A stretch of 64,000 bases of DNA from an uncultured Acidimicrobiales bacterium. Lineage in GTDB: Bacteria > Actinomycetota > Acidimicrobiia > Acidimicrobiales > Bin134. The stretch lies in assembly GCA_951813325.1 (NCBI GenBank), contig OX638350.1:2027954-2091953 (forward strand). Direction: 5' to 3'. The notes beneath the pieces are model-generated. The model saw nothing but the letters and a program-made list of their open reading frames with translations. It made no database searches and was not told the origin of the DNA. Every line of letters begins with the position of its first letter. Within the stretch, counting starts at the first letter, position 1. The position numbers were made by a program, and so were the translations under genes. Positions 41,403 to 51,028 of the stretch are shown here, one piece after another.

Positions 41403-42134
41403 TCAACGCGGCTGAGGCGGATCGCCCAGCAGCTGGTTCTGCAAGTTGATGATCTGCTCGATCCCCGAAGTGGCCAAATCCAGCAACGCATCCAGCTGGT
41501 CTCTGCGGAACGGCCAGCCCTCGGCGGTGCCCTGCACCTCCACGAATCGGCCCGACTCGGTCATGACCACGTTCATGTCCACCTCGGCAGCCACATCTTC
41601 CTCGTAGGGGAGGTCGAGCGACGGCGTGCCGTCGACGATCCCGACCGACACCGCGGCACACGCCTCCAGAATCGGGTGCTGGTCGATCTCGCCTGCGGTC
41701 AGCAGCCGGGTGAAAGCATCGTGCAGAGCGACGTAGGCGCCGCTGATGGCGGCAGTGCGGGTGCCGCCGTCTGCTTGCAGCACATCGCAGTCGCAGATCA
41801 CCTGGCGCTCACCGAGCTTGGCGGCATCGGTCACCGCCCGCAGCGAGCGTCCGATCAGCCGCTGGATCTCCTGGGTGCGGCCTGACTGGCGGCCCCGGGC
41901 CGCTTCCCGATTCACCCGCTCGGGTGACGAGCCCGGAAGCATGGAGTACTCGGCTGTGACCCAGCCCTTTCCCCGGCCCCTCATCCACCGGGGCACGTCG
42001 GGGTCTACCGACGCAGTGCACAGCACCCGGGTACGGCCAAACGAAACCAGCGCTGAGCCGTCGGCCATCTCGGTGAAATCCCGCTCGAAGCCGATGGGCC
42101 GCAGCTCGTCGGGCGCTCGGCCATAGCTCCTCAT
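41403..42134 (-). CDS. rph: Ribonuclease PH
   Basis: Phosphorolytic 3'-5' exoribonuclease trimming tRNA precursors. 243 aa from the ATG at 42134: [21 protein letters not shown], the [19 protein letters not shown] signature, [13 protein letters not shown] and a complete C-terminus. Just upstream lies a degenerate GAGGTxx heptad repeated three times (about 42145-42165, minus), which supplies several Shine-Dalgarno-like cores. Confidence 0.93.
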   Translation of the reverse strand: MRSYGRAPDELRPIGFERDFTEMADGSALVSFGRTRVLCTASVDPDVPRWMRGRGKGWVTAEYSMLPGSSPERVNREAARGRQSGRTQEIQRLIGRSLRAVTDAAKLGERQVICDCDVLQADGGTRTAAISGAYVALHDAFTRLLTAGEIDQHPILEACAAVSVGIVDGTPSLDLPYEEDVAAEVDMNVVMTESGRFVEVQGTAEGWPFRRDQLDALLDLATSGIEQIINLQNQLLGDPPQPR

Positions 42135-42144
42135 GCCCCGCACC

Positions 42145-42885
42145 TCATACCTCGTACCTCCGGTCCTGTTGCACGACATCGGCCGGTCGACCGAACGATT
42201 CTGAAGCCTCGCGCGCCATGGCATCGGCATTCGAGCCGGGCGCCAGATGGGTGAGGAGCAGCCGCTGGGCTCCGGCTGTGCTCGCCATCGCACCAGCTTC
42301 TCGGGCAGTCAAATGGGACGCACCAAGATGGCGGTCGGCTTCCAGGAAGGTGGCCTCGCACAGGGCCAGATGAATGCCCTGGCCCAACTGGTCGATTGAC
42401 CAGCCCGAGGCGGTGTCGGCCGAGTAGGCAAAGCTGCGCCCGCCAGAATCCACTCTCGGCGCCAGGGTTTCCACTGGGTGGTCCGTGCGGGAGAAGCGCC
42501 ACCGCTGGTCGCCGATTTCTGTCTGGTCGCCAGCTGAGACCTGATGCCAAGCGAAGGTCGGGGCCAGGTCGTCCTTGCGGAGCAGGGCACCGGCCAGCGA
42601 TCTGGTGCCGGAGGTGCCGTACACCGGCAGATGGCTGCGTCGCTCATAGTGGCGAAACGCGGAGAACACGACAGCCAAGTCGGTCCAGTGGTCGACGTGC
42701 TCGTGGCTGATGACCACGGCGTCCAAATCGGCCAGGTCGCAGTGCCGCTGAAGGTTGCCCAGGGTTCCCGGCCCAGCCTCTAGCCACACCCGAGCGCCAG
42801 GGGATTCCACGAGGTATCCGCTACACGCCCCGCCGGGTGCGGAGTATGAGCCTGAGCAGCCCAAAACGGTGACGCCTAAACCCAT
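42145..42885 (-). CDS. MBL-fold metallohydrolase (RNase Z-like)
   Basis: 246 aa metallo-beta-lactamase fold with zinc motif HEHVDH (61-66), later His in RTDHPVET, Asp in YSADTAS and His in LLLTHLAPG. The small size and [19 protein letters not shown] start fit cyclic-nucleotide phosphodiesterase/RNase Z relatives. It lies 10 bp upstream of rph on the same strand, so a role in tRNA or RNA processing is possible but unproven. Confidence 0.85.
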   Translation of the reverse strand: MGLGVTVLGCSGSYSAPGGACSGYLVESPGARVWLEAGPGTLGNLQRHCDLADLDAVVISHEHVDHWTDLAVVFSAFRHYERRSHLPVYGTSGTRSLAGALLRKDDLAPTFAWHQVSAGDQTEIGDQRWRFSRTDHPVETLAPRVDSGGRSFAYSADTASGWSIDQLGQGIHLALCEATFLEADRHLGASHLTAREAGAMASTAGAQRLLLTHLAPGSNADAMAREASESFGRPADVVQQDRRYEV

Positions 42886-42905
42886 TGGCGGAACCCTACA
42901 AGAGG

Positions 42906-42963
42906 AACGGCCTCGACTCGGGCGGGATGAGTCGAGGCCGTTCGGCTGGAGCTGTGCTCCAGC
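42906..42963. terminator. Twin perfect hairpins between cysM and the MBL gene
   Basis: First stem: 14 bp perfect, 42906-42919 with 42929-42942, 9-nt loop. Second stem: GCTGGAGC (42945-42952) with GCTCCAGC (42956-42963), 3-nt loop. Neither has a T-run. They lie after the minus-strand cysM and before the MBL start, so they may be U-tract-less terminators or processing sites of a small RNA. Confidence 0.55.
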
Positions 42964-43064
42964 TTGGTGGTGTGGTTTGGGTGCCTGACTTTAGCAGCGG
43001 GAGGGTTTTATAGCACATCATGGAGAAGAAAACCTGCCCGGATACCAATTTTCAAGAACTGGTT

Positions 43065-44015
43065 TCAGAAGTAGATGATCGACTCGGCTCGGGCGGTCAC
43101 CTGGTCGATCGGGTCGGTCCACGCCCCGGTGGACAGGTACTTCCAGCCGCCGTCGGCCGACACCACCACCACCGTGCCCTCATCGGTTCGGTCGGCCACC
43201 CGGGCAGCCCCGGCCAGTGCTGCCCCGGTGGAGATGCCGGCGAAAATTCCCGCCTCCTCAGACAGGCGCCGAGTCCACTCGATCGACTCCCGGGGACGCA
43301 CAATGCGCTTGCCGTCCAGGAGCTGATCGCCGCCCCACTTCTCATAGACCGGAGGGATGAACCCGTCGTCGAGGCTGCGGAGGCCGTCCACCATCTCCCC
43401 GGCCGGGGGCTCCACCGCCAGCACCTGCACCGAGGGCTTGCGCTCTTTGAGGTAGGCCCCCACCCCCATGAGGGTTCCGCTGGTGCCCAGGCCGGACACG
43501 AAATGGGTTACCTCGGGGCAGTCGGCGTAGATCTCCGGACCAGTGGTGTTGTAGTGGGCCCGGGGGTTGGCCTCGTTGCCGTATTGGTAGAGGAACGCCC
43601 ACTCCGGGTTGTCGTCGGCCAGCTTCTGGGCCAGGCGGACGGCCCCGTTGGACCCCTCGGCCCCCGGCGACCAGATGATCTCGGCCCCGAAAACCTCGAG
43701 GAGCTGGCGGCGCTCGGCCGAGACGTTCTCGGGCATGACGATCTTGATGGGGTGTCCCCGGAGGCGGGCGATCATGGCCAGGGCTATCCCGGTGTTGCCC
43801 GACGACGGCTCGAGGATGGTGCGGCCCGGTTCCAGCGTTCCGTCGGCCTCGGCTTCGATGATCATCTGGCGGGCAACCCGGTCTTTCACCGATCCGGCCG
43901 GGTTGACCCCCTCCAACTTGACGTGGATGGCCACCGAGGGGTTCGGAGACAGCCCGGTGATATCCACCATCGGGGTGTTCCCGATCAGATCCAAGACCGA
44001 GTTGTGGGCCGCCAC
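43065..44015 (-). CDS. cysM: CysM-type cysteine synthase
   Basis: 316 aa PLP enzyme, Lys44 in GSVKDR, SGNTGI loop, and GGWKYLSTGAW at the C-terminus as in mycobacterial CysM. That form uses O-phosphoserine and the thiocarboxylated carrier CysO rather than acetylserine and sulfide. The assignment is strengthened by the adjacent Mec-type protease 10 bp upstream. No CysO gene is visible between them. Confidence 0.85.
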   Translation of the reverse strand: MAAHNSVLDLIGNTPMVDITGLSPNPSVAIHVKLEGVNPAGSVKDRVARQMIIEAEADGTLEPGRTILEPSSGNTGIALAMIARLRGHPIKIVMPENVSAERRQLLEVFGAEIIWSPGAEGSNGAVRLAQKLADDNPEWAFLYQYGNEANPRAHYNTTGPEIYADCPEVTHFVSGLGTSGTLMGVGAYLKERKPSVQVLAVEPPAGEMVDGLRSLDDGFIPPVYEKWGGDQLLDGKRIVRPRESIEWTRRLSEEAGIFAGISTGAALAGAARVADRTDEGTVVVVSADGGWKYLSTGAWTDPIDQVTARAESIIYF

Positions 44016-44025
44016 AGGCTTCAGA

Positions 44026-44442
44026 TTACCCCTCGACTGCCACCGGCTCTTCGGTTATCTCACCGTCGAGAACGCGGTAGCAGCGCAGTGCGGGCTCGGG
44101 ATCCTTCAACGACACGATCACATAGAGCAGCGCGCCGAACGGGTCGAACGCCGAGGCGTCGCGCACGTCGGTGGGCGACGGATAGGCCGAGGTGTGGGTG
44201 TGGGAGTGCATCACCGCCACCAGCGCCAGTCCCTCGGCATCCGCGGTGCGCTCTACCTGGAGGTACTCGGCATCGTCGAGCCGGTAGATCTGGCTGGACT
44301 CCGCGGCATTCCGCACCGGAAAGAACCGGGAGACCCGCCCTCCCCCCGCCGGAGCCGCCAAGAGCCCACACGCCTCATTGGGCAACTCCGAAAGAGCATG
44401 GGCAATGACCTCCGCGTAAACCCCATCGCGCAACCGCAGCAC
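44026..44442 (-). CDS. Mec-type JAMM metalloprotease
   Basis: 138 aa from a GTG at 44442. JAMM zinc motif: Glu in ELPNEACGLL, then HSHTHTSAYPSPTD (H-x-H-x7-S-x2-D). In mycobacteria Mec cleaves the CysO-cysteine adduct made by CysM, releasing cysteine. The position directly before cysM supports that role; the sulfur carrier itself must be encoded elsewhere. Confidence 0.85.
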   Translation of the reverse strand: MLRLRDGVYAEVIAHALSELPNEACGLLAAPAGGGRVSRFFPVRNAAESSQIYRLDDAEYLQVERTADAEGLALVAVMHSHTHTSAYPSPTDVRDASAFDPFGALLYVIVSLKDPEPALRCYRVLDGEITEEPVAVEG

Positions 44443-44471
44443 CTGCTTACGATACCCGCCCTTGTGGCCCT

Positions 44472-45173
44472 TCAGTCGCTCTTCGAGCGCAGGCGTTGGT
44501 CGGGGGTGAGGCCGGTGAGGGCAGCAACTGGAACTGGTGGGGCGGCGCTTCCAGTGAAGTCGACGGAGGTAGTGGGGGCCTCGAATCGGGTGGTGACGGG
44601 GACCACTCCAGCCCACCAGGGACCAGTGATGTCCTCGGGCTCGTCGACGGGATCGCCAGAGCGGACCTTGGCCGACGCCTCCGATAGAGGCACTTCCAGC
44701 ACCAGTGTCTTGCGCAGCTCAGATTGCGATGGCGGGCGTCCGGCATCCCAATTCTCGACGACGTGGTCGGTAACCAGTTTGAGGGCGTGGAGCTTGCGCG
44801 CATCGTCGCCGATGCGCCGAGCCCGCCCCCGCACTACAAGTGAGCGGTAGTTCATCGAGTTATGGAACGGAGACCGGGCCATCACCAGCCCATCCAGACA
44901 GGTGACGGTGACGCACACCTCGTGACCTGCACCCGTACCCAACAGATGGTTGGCCGCCGCGCCGTGAAGGAAGAGGCTTTCGCCGTCGTGCCCGTAGGCC
45001 ATCGGCAACACCAGCGGTCCCTCGGGAGTGGACACCCCCATGTGGGCGATCAGCCCGACATCGAGAATGCCCCGAACATCTGCCTCGTTGTATAGAGCCC
45101 GTTTGGCAGCGCGCCGCACCCTGACTCGCCCCGACGGAGCCTCAGCTCTATTTTGTGATTCGATTTGGCTCAT
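44472..45173 (-). CDS. Pyridoxamine 5'-phosphate oxidase-like flavin-binding protein
   Basis: 233 aa split-barrel FMN-binding protein. LYNEADVRGILDVGLIAHMG, YGHDGESLFLHGAAANHLL and SMNYRSLVVRGRAR follow the pattern of the nitroimidazole-reductase-like (NimA/PNPOx) group. Substrate unknown; the N-terminal 20 residues are basic and low complexity. It lies 30 bp upstream of the Mec start. Confidence 0.78.
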   Translation of the reverse strand: MSQIESQNRAEAPSGRVRVRRAAKRALYNEADVRGILDVGLIAHMGVSTPEGPLVLPMAYGHDGESLFLHGAAANHLLGTGAGHEVCVTVTCLDGLVMARSPFHNSMNYRSLVVRGRARRIGDDARKLHALKLVTDHVVENWDAGRPPSQSELRKTLVLEVPLSEASAKVRSGDPVDEPEDITGPWWAGVVPVTTRFEAPTTSVDFTGSAAPPVPVAALTGLTPDQRLRSKSD

Positions 45174-45238
45174 ATCCCGCGAAGTTATCGTGATGGTTCG
45201 ACTGTCAATAGCTGTATTCCCAGGGCAGAGGCCGCCAG

Positions 45239-45406
45239 CTAGTGGTGTGTCGTGGGTTTAGCGCCGTGGATTGCGACGGCAGCGGCGTTCCTCGCAAGGC
45301 GCACCGACGCAGCCATACTTCCAGCGTACGGCAAGGAGGGGCAACGCCGCGAGGGGCGTCGATGCCTAGCAGGACACGCGCGAATAAACCCACGACACAC
45401 CACTAG
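45239..45406. repeat. 168-bp element with perfect 22-bp terminal inverted repeats
   Basis: The left arm 45239-45260 is perfectly complementary to the right arm 45385-45406, starting and ending with CTAG. Inner complementary stretches (GCGGCGTT 45282-45289 with AACGCCGC 45343-45350) extend the folding. The interior encodes no protein and no target-site duplication is evident. It resembles a miniature inverted-repeat element or a long structured RNA. It fills most of the 410-bp gap between the PNPOx-like and HigA genes; the rest looks empty. Confidence 0.7.
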
Positions 45407-45584
45407 CCCCACGGGACCAGTAGCCAGACAACTCATCCAAGTCGCAGCATTCGGAACGGCACGTTAGGGGGAATTGATGCTGACAGCGGCCCCTGACCAT
45501 GCAGTCGAAGCGACAGGTGGCAGGCCTGGGACAACACCATCTGTTGCGCGGGACGACCCGCAGACCTCTACTCAGCCCTTGCAA

Positions 45585-46676
45585 TCATGAGAGAAGCCCT
45601 GCGCCTTGCAGTTCGGGGCGGACCTTGGGAATCCGGTTGCGATAGAGGCTGTACTTCTCAGTGACGTGCTGAATACGTCCTATGACCACGCTCGGATGCA
45701 CGTTGTGCAGCGTTGCTGCTTGCACGATTGCCGGCACCGAAACCACCGTGACCTCGAATCCTCTGGGAAACAGCCACTCGACTGCCTGTTGGTTGGCTGC
45801 TAGCTCGTCGGGATCGCTCTGGGGTCCTATCAGATCGTCATCAAGTATCGCTCCTGAATGTGCCGTGATGTGACCCAGGGTTAGATGGGCACACTCGTGC
45901 AGCAGTGCAAAGAGCAGGCTGTCGAATCTGTTGCCTCGCGTAGTCAGGCCGATAACGGGTCGTCCATCGGGAAGGAAAGTCACCGCGCCGTCGAGCTTGC
46001 CGCCCCGCAGCCCCTCTGCAAACACCAGGCAGACACCACGCTCTCCGAGCAGATGCGGCAGCCTTGACAGCTCACTGGGTCCATCCTTGAGGATCCCGGG
46101 AAGGCTCTCTGCGAACTGTCCCAGCCCATCGATATCGAACGCTGCGACGTTCTGAGAGTCCGCTACCCTCCGGACATACGCAAGCCAAGCAACCTGCTCG
46201 ATTGTGATTGGATCAGCAGAATTGGAGCGCTTCGCCGCCACAGCAAACTGAGGACTGTCATCCAGGTTGCTGATTTCCAGTAGATCGCATACGACCGACT
46301 CGGTGGCCTCAAGGTCATCGGTCTCAGGGATCCACCCCCGAGACCGCACCTGGGCCAGCGGAATCACCTGGCGTAGCCGAGCCCGCCGAGCAACAGGAGT
46401 AAGTTCATCTTGGCTCGTGACTGAGCGCTGCTCGTACAAGCGATATGCAGTCTGGAGGTTCAGCCAAAGCTCAGGCGTGGTGCCGAGCGCCTCTGAGAAA
46501 GAAAGCGCAGTCTCGGTAGTGATTTCCTTCTTTCCGTTCAGAATCTCGGAAACTGCCTGAATAGGCCGACCGATGATCTCTGCGAACTCAGTGACTGTCC
46601 ACTTGCGCTCGTCCAACTCATCACGGAGATACTCGCCAGCCGGAAAAACCTCAGCAGGAGTGTAGGTTCTAGCCAT
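45585..46676 (-). CDS. HigA-type antitoxin fused to ImmA/IrrE-like peptidase domain
   Basis: 363 aa. N-terminal XRE helix-turn-helix (about 25-70; WTVTEFAEIIGRPIQAVSEILNGKKEI), linker, and a C-terminal metallopeptidase-like domain with LLHECAHLTLGH (HExxH about 260-264). Such fusions are long HigA antitoxins; whether the peptidase is active is unknown. It follows the HigB-type toxin by 17 bp on the same strand. Confidence 0.85.
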   Translation of the reverse strand: MARTYTPAEVFPAGEYLRDELDERKWTVTEFAEIIGRPIQAVSEILNGKKEITTETALSFSEALGTTPELWLNLQTAYRLYEQRSVTSQDELTPVARRARLRQVIPLAQVRSRGWIPETDDLEATESVVCDLLEISNLDDSPQFAVAAKRSNSADPITIEQVAWLAYVRRVADSQNVAAFDIDGLGQFAESLPGILKDGPSELSRLPHLLGERGVCLVFAEGLRGGKLDGAVTFLPDGRPVIGLTTRGNRFDSLLFALLHECAHLTLGHITAHSGAILDDDLIGPQSDPDELAANQQAVEWLFPRGFEVTVVSVPAIVQAATLHNVHPSVVIGRIQHVTEKYSLYRNRIPKVRPELQGAGLLS

Positions 46677-46693
46677 AGTGACGAATCTCCTCC

Positions 46694-46993
46694 CTAGTGG
46701 TAGTCGACGACCTCGACGATGACCAGCAAGCGGCCTTCGGCATCGGTCTCAACCCGTAAGATGAGCCTCCACCGACGATTGAGTCGGATCGAATGCTGGC
46801 CAGCACGCCCTCCCCGGAGTTTCTCAAAGTGCAGCGCCTTGTAGTTCCGAAGATCGATTTCGGGCTCCGCCTGCGCGAGAAATCCCAATTTCTTCCGGAA
46901 GGCCTTCACAACATCCGAGCCGAGTCTGGGCAGCGCGAAGTCGCGTTCCTCGTACAGTCGCCGCAGATCGCCGTCCTCGAATTCCAGCTTCAT
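46694..46993 (-). CDS. HigB/RelE-type toxin
   Basis: 99 aa. DVVKAFRKKLGFLAQAEPEIDLRN...HFEKLRGGRAGQHSIRLNRRWRLILRV is the RelE-fold HigB pattern, including the SIRLNxxWRLIFRV-like strand with catalytic basic residues. A ribosome-dependent mRNA interferase by family. The toxin gene precedes the antitoxin, as usual for higBA. Confidence 0.87.
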   Translation of the reverse strand: MKLEFEDGDLRRLYEERDFALPRLGSDVVKAFRKKLGFLAQAEPEIDLRNYKALHFEKLRGGRAGQHSIRLNRRWRLILRVETDAEGRLLVIVEVVDYH

Positions 46994-47002
46994 ACTTCAT
47001 GC

Positions 47003-47027
47003 TTTCACCCCAGAGGTGAAAATTCTA
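47003..47027 (-). promoter_or_regulatory. Operator and -10 box of the higBA operon
   Basis: TTTCACC-CCAGA-GGTGAAA (47003-47021) is a perfect 7-bp-arm inverted repeat just upstream of higB. TAGAAT (47027-47022, minus) adjoins it as a -10 box, placing the start site inside the repeat. HigA binding here would repress the operon. Confidence 0.55.
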
Positions 47028-47156
47028 TCACGCAAGTACCTTTTCTGGGTTCATTCCCTGACGAAGCCGAACCCATTCATGAATCAACCTATTCCCTCTG
47101 CCGACAAACTTGTGGAGCACCACGATTGCCGTGACGTTCGCACTCTCCCTGCGCTG

Positions 47157-47660
47157 ATGGCTCGGCTGTTCTTGGCAGTATTTCCACCGATTGCCGTCAT
47201 TGGTCGGCTGGGCGAATTGGAGCGGGCAGAGATTGAGGGGTTGCGATGGACGGGGCGGGAGCAGTGGCACATCACGCTGAGGTTTCTGGGGGAAGCGGAG
47301 CAAGGTGAGGTGGAAGACAGCTTGCAGGGGCTTCGGGGATCAGCCAGTACGGTGCGGCTTGGGCCGGCCACCAGACGGCTGGGGGGGCGGGTGCTGGTGC
47401 TGTCGGCGGATGGGTTGGGTGAGTTGGCGGCCGAAGTGCGAAGCCGAACCGAGGGCATCGGTCAGCCGCCTGAACGCCGAGACTTCACCGGGCACCTGAC
47501 GCTGGCCCGGGCTCGAAAGCGGGTGCCGGGGGCGACGGTCGGGCTGCCCTTTGAGGCTGAGTTCCAGGCCACCGAGCTGTGGCTGGTGTCCAGCAAGCTC
47601 CACCCCGACGGAGCTCGCTACACCCGGCTGAGCCATTGGCCGCTGGAGGGAGCGGGCTGA
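47157..47660 (+). CDS. thpR: RNA 2',3'-cyclic phosphodiesterase (2H family)
   Basis: 167 aa from the ATG at 47157. Two HxTx motifs, HITL (His38) and HLTL (His about 121), are the 2H phosphoesterase catalytic pair. Opens 2',3'-cyclic phosphate RNA ends. It is convergent with pcm, 12 bp apart. Confidence 0.9.
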   Translation: MARLFLAVFPPIAVIGRLGELERAEIEGLRWTGREQWHITLRFLGEAEQGEVEDSLQGLRGSASTVRLGPATRRLGGRVLVLSADGLGELAAEVRSRTEGIGQPPERRDFTGHLTLARARKRVPGATVGLPFEAEFQATELWLVSSKLHPDGARYTRLSHWPLEGAG

Positions 47661-47672
47661 GCGTAGTCCTGC

Positions 47673-48329
47673 TCAAGACTCATCGACGAGGGGGACGAAT
47701 CTCACGGGACAGAACGGTTTGGAGGTGGTCTCGTCCCCCATTCGGGTTATGAGGGTCAGGTTCTGGGACAGAGACGGGGGGCCCACGGGGATGACCAGCC
47801 GTCCGCCCTCGGCGAGCTGGTCTATTAGCGCCGGTGGGATGGAAGAGGCTGCCGCGGTAACCACCACTGCGTCATAGGGGGCGCCGGGTGGATGGCCCTG
47901 CGAGCCGTCGCCGCACACCACGGTGGCGTTGGCATACTCCAGCTCGGACAGCACTCGGGCCGCGGAGTCGGCCAACTTCCGGTGGCGCTCCACGGAAACC
48001 ACCGAGACCGCCAGCTCAGCCAGCACCGCAGCCCCGTAGCCGGAACCGGTCCCAACCTCTAGTACTCGGTCGTCGGGCCCGACCGCCGCAGCCTCGGCCA
48101 TCAAAGCCACGATGTAGGGCTGCGAGATTGTCTGGCCCGCCGAGATGGGCAGCGGGTGATCCTCGTAGGCGTCGCCGGCCAGCGTCCAGGATACGAATCG
48201 GTGGCGGGGAACCGACCTCATGGCGGCCAGAACTCGCGGGTCGCAAACCCCCCGGCCCTGCACCTGGCGGCGCACCATGGCCAATCGCCGCTCTCGGTGC
48301 CGGACTTCAGCTGCCCCGACCATGGCCAA
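47673..48329 (-). CDS. pcm: Protein-L-isoaspartate O-methyltransferase
   Basis: 218 aa SAM-dependent repair enzyme for isoaspartyl residues. RHRFVSWTLAGDAYEDHPLPISAGQTISQPYIVALM and VLEVGTGSGYGAAVLA (SAM motif I) are standard; the C-terminal region has ALIDQLAEGGRLVIPVG. Full length. It produces SAH, which the ahcY product at 59 kb would remove. Confidence 0.92.
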   Translation of the reverse strand: MAMVGAAEVRHRERRLAMVRRQVQGRGVCDPRVLAAMRSVPRHRFVSWTLAGDAYEDHPLPISAGQTISQPYIVALMAEAAAVGPDDRVLEVGTGSGYGAAVLAELAVSVVSVERHRKLADSAARVLSELEYANATVVCGDGSQGHPPGAPYDAVVVTAAASSIPPALIDQLAEGGRLVIPVGPPSLSQNLTLITRMGDETTSKPFCPVRFVPLVDES

Positions 48330-48368
48330 TGATGCCCCAACCGCACCTACTCGGGTGCGGAGAAACCG

Positions 48369-48761
48369 CTAAGGCCTTGCTGCGGGGTACGCGCTGGTCT
48401 CCTCGAAGATCGCTTGCAGGGCGTCGGCGTCGCGGGTGAAATCCCTGTCCCGCTCGGCAGCCGCATCCCATGGTGGCGCCGGCGCCCACCACGGCGGCAT
48501 CTCAGAAGCCCCGTCGGAGGTCTTCTCGGGGATGAAGGCCAAGCACCACTGCCAGGAGCCCGCTTCATCGCCGTTGCCTTCATCGGGATGGCCTCCAGGG
48601 GGAACCAGAGCGTAGGTGAAACCCGGGCCAGGACCCGATTTGTTGATTTCACGGGACTCGGGCCGGATGGAACGCGGTAGCCGGGCGGCGGCGAACGGGA
48701 GTGCCAGCAGCAGCACGACGATGATCGAGGTAACGACCGTTGTCAGGTTAAGTTCAGGCAT
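48369..48761 (-). CDS. Membrane-anchored hypothetical protein
   Basis: 130 aa from the ATG at 48761 (a start at 48803 is possible). One N-terminal helix (about 8-26), then a soluble Pro/Trp-rich domain (GFTYALVPPGG...WWAPAPPWD) and a C-terminal acidic helix. Family not recognised; no conserved catalytic motif. Confidence 0.6.
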   Translation of the reverse strand: MPELNLTTVVTSIIVVLLLALPFAAARLPRSIRPESREINKSGPGPGFTYALVPPGGHPDEGNGDEAGSWQWCLAFIPEKTSDGASEMPPWWAPAPPWDAAAERDRDFTRDADALQAIFEETSAYPAARP

Positions 48762-48899
48762 GTCGGGTGCCTCCGTCGAGAGCAGGCTCGATGGCCTACT
48801 CAAGCCTCACTGGCCCCTTTTGCCCCACCCGCAACAACAAAGGATACCCATGCACCCCGAAGACGTCAATCGGTAATGCGCCCTTCGGCAATCCAAAGC

Positions 48900-49982
48900 T
48901 CAGATCACCACTACTGAGCGAAGCACCTCGCCCCGTTCCATGCGGTGAAACGCCTCTTCCACATCCTCCAGCGAAATGGTCTCCGACACGAACCGCTCCA
49001 GGTTCAGCCGCCCCTGGAGATGCAGGTCGATCAGCATGGGAAAGTCCCTCGACGGCAGGCAGTCGCCGTACCACGACGACTTGAGTACGCCGCCCCGGCC
49101 GAAAATCTCGATCATGGGCAGTTCGATGCGCATCTCCGGGTTGGGCACTCCCACCAGCACCACCACCCCGGCCAGATCCCGGGCGTAGAAGGCCTGCTCG
49201 TAGGTCTGGGGCAGGCCGATGGCCTCGATGGCCACATCCACCCCGTTCCCGCCGGTCAGCTCCCGGATCCGCTCCACCGGATCCTCTCGGGCAGAGTTGA
49301 CCGTGTGGGTGGCGCCGAACTCCCGCGCCCATTCCAGCTTGGTGTCGTCGATGTCCACCCCGATGATGGTATGGGCCCCGGCCAGACGCGATCCCTCGAT
49401 AGCCGCGTCGCCGACCCCGCCGCAGCCGAACACGGCCACCGAGTCGCCCCGGCCTACCCCGCCGGTGTTCATGGCCGCGCCCAAACCGGCCATGACCCCG
49501 CAGCCGATCAGCCCGGCCACCTCGGGACGGGCCTCGGGATTGACCTTGGTGGCCTGGCCCGCGGCCACCAGCGTCTTCTCGGCGAAGGCCCCGATGCCCA
49601 GAGCGGGGGATAGCGCCTGGCCGTCCAGCGTCATCTTCTGGGTGGCGTTGTGGGTGGCAAAGCAGTACCACGGGCGTCCCCGAAGACAAGACCGGCACTG
49701 GCCGCACACCGCCCGCCAGTTGAGGATCACGAAGTCGCCGGGGGCCACGTTGGTCACGCCGGCGCCCACCGACTCCACCACCCCGGCTGCCTCATGGCCG
49801 AGGAGAAACGGGAATTCGTCGTTGATGGCTCCCTCTCGATAGTGCAGGTCGGTATGGCACACGCCGCAGGCCTGCACGGCTACGAGAGCCTCCCCGGGTC
49901 CGGGGTCGGGCACCTCGATGGTCTCGATGCTGACCGGCGCCCCCTCGGCTTTGGCGATCACTGCTCGTACCTGCTGGGCCAT
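48900..49982 (-). CDS. S-(hydroxymethyl)mycothiol dehydrogenase-type alcohol dehydrogenase
   Basis: 360 aa zinc MDR enzyme. Catalytic Cys39 in CGVCHTD, GHEAAG, and four structural-zinc Cys in [15 protein letters not shown]. Many stretches ([39 protein letters not shown]-like) closely follow mycobacterial AdhE2/MscR, which detoxifies formaldehyde as its mycothiol adduct. Points to a mycothiol-using actinobacterium. Confidence 0.87.
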   Translation of the reverse strand: MAQQVRAVIAKAEGAPVSIETIEVPDPGPGEALVAVQACGVCHTDLHYREGAINDEFPFLLGHEAAGVVESVGAGVTNVAPGDFVILNWRAVCGQCRSCLRGRPWYCFATHNATQKMTLDGQALSPALGIGAFAEKTLVAAGQATKVNPEARPEVAGLIGCGVMAGLGAAMNTGGVGRGDSVAVFGCGGVGDAAIEGSRLAGAHTIIGVDIDDTKLEWAREFGATHTVNSAREDPVERIRELTGGNGVDVAIEAIGLPQTYEQAFYARDLAGVVVLVGVPNPEMRIELPMIEIFGRGGVLKSSWYGDCLPSRDFPMLIDLHLQGRLNLERFVSETISLEDVEEAFHRMERGEVLRSVVVI

Positions 49983-50084
49983 CTACTGCTCCTTTCGCCC
50001 GGCCATCGGCCTCCGAGGCCACGGCCACCTGCCCGAACCTACTACGCGCCGAGAGCCGCTATCTCTGAGCCGGCGCGGAGCCTC

Positions 50085-50975
50085 TCAGGTGTCCAGAAAG
50101 CGGCTGACGGCGATGCCCGAGCCCACCGTGCCCACGATCGCGCCGAGCCCCATCATCTGGAAGCCCAGCGCCCAGACCCGGGAGGAATCGACGGTGAAAT
50201 CCCTCAGCAGCGACAGCGAGTCGTCATTGATCACGCTGAAGTAGTCGTTGGTCAGCCAGATAAGCGGAATGGCGATCACTCCGCCGATGAGTCCCTGGAT
50301 GAGTCCCTCGAACATGAACGGCACCCGGATGAACCAGTTGGTGGCCCCCACCAGCTTCATCACCTCGATGTCCCGGCGGCGGGAGAACAGCGCCATGCGG
50401 ATGGTGTTCAAGATCAGCCCTGACGCAGCCACCAGCAGGATGATGGCGATGATGATCACCCGCTGGCGCAGCCCGCTGGACAGATCCTCGATCTGGCGGA
50501 TGGTCTTGCTGGCCGTGACCACGTTGGCCACCCCCGGCTGGGTGCGAAAGGCGGCGGCCAGCTCGTCGACTCGCTCCGGCAAGGTGTCGGTGGGCTTGAC
50601 CCGGAATGAGGCCGGCAGCCGCTCGGGGGTGATGACGTCCACAAATTCGGGAGAGTCGCGAAAAATATCTTGGAACTCGGCGTAAGCCTCGTCTTTGTCG
50701 ACGTAGATGAACCCGCGGACCTCGGGTGACTCCTCCAGCTGTCGGCGGATGTCGGCCTCCAACTCAGGGCTGATGTCATGGTCGACGAAAACGATGAACT
50801 CCACTCCGTCCTTCCAGCGGACGGTGGCGTTGTCCACCGCGTCGCCGAACAAGAGCGCCGCCCCCAACAGCGTCAGCGAGATGGTGACCGTGATGACGGT
50901 GGCCAGTGTGAGGGTGACGTTGCGGCGGAAGTTGCCGGCCGTCTCCCGCAGGACATAGTCCAACTTGAGGCTCAT
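50085..50975 (-). CDS. ftsX: Cell-division ABC transporter permease
   Basis: 296 aa, four membrane helices (about 20-42, 170-192, 215-240 and 268-290) with a large external loop between the first two, the domain that activates peptidoglycan hydrolases. N-terminal YVLRETAGNFRRN is typical. It lies 53 bp after ftsE on the same strand. Confidence 0.92.
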   Translation of the reverse strand: MSLKLDYVLRETAGNFRRNVTLTLATVITVTISLTLLGAALLFGDAVDNATVRWKDGVEFIVFVDHDISPELEADIRRQLEESPEVRGFIYVDKDEAYAEFQDIFRDSPEFVDVITPERLPASFRVKPTDTLPERVDELAAAFRTQPGVANVVTASKTIRQIEDLSSGLRQRVIIIAIILLVAASGLILNTIRMALFSRRRDIEVMKLVGATNWFIRVPFMFEGLIQGLIGGVIAIPLIWLTNDYFSVINDDSLSLLRDFTVDSSRVWALGFQMMGLGAIVGTVGSGIAVSRFLDT

Positions 50976-51028
50976 CGGCTCGCGTCCGCCGATCTACCCC
51001 CGTCGCCGAGAGCACATAAGCCCATCGG

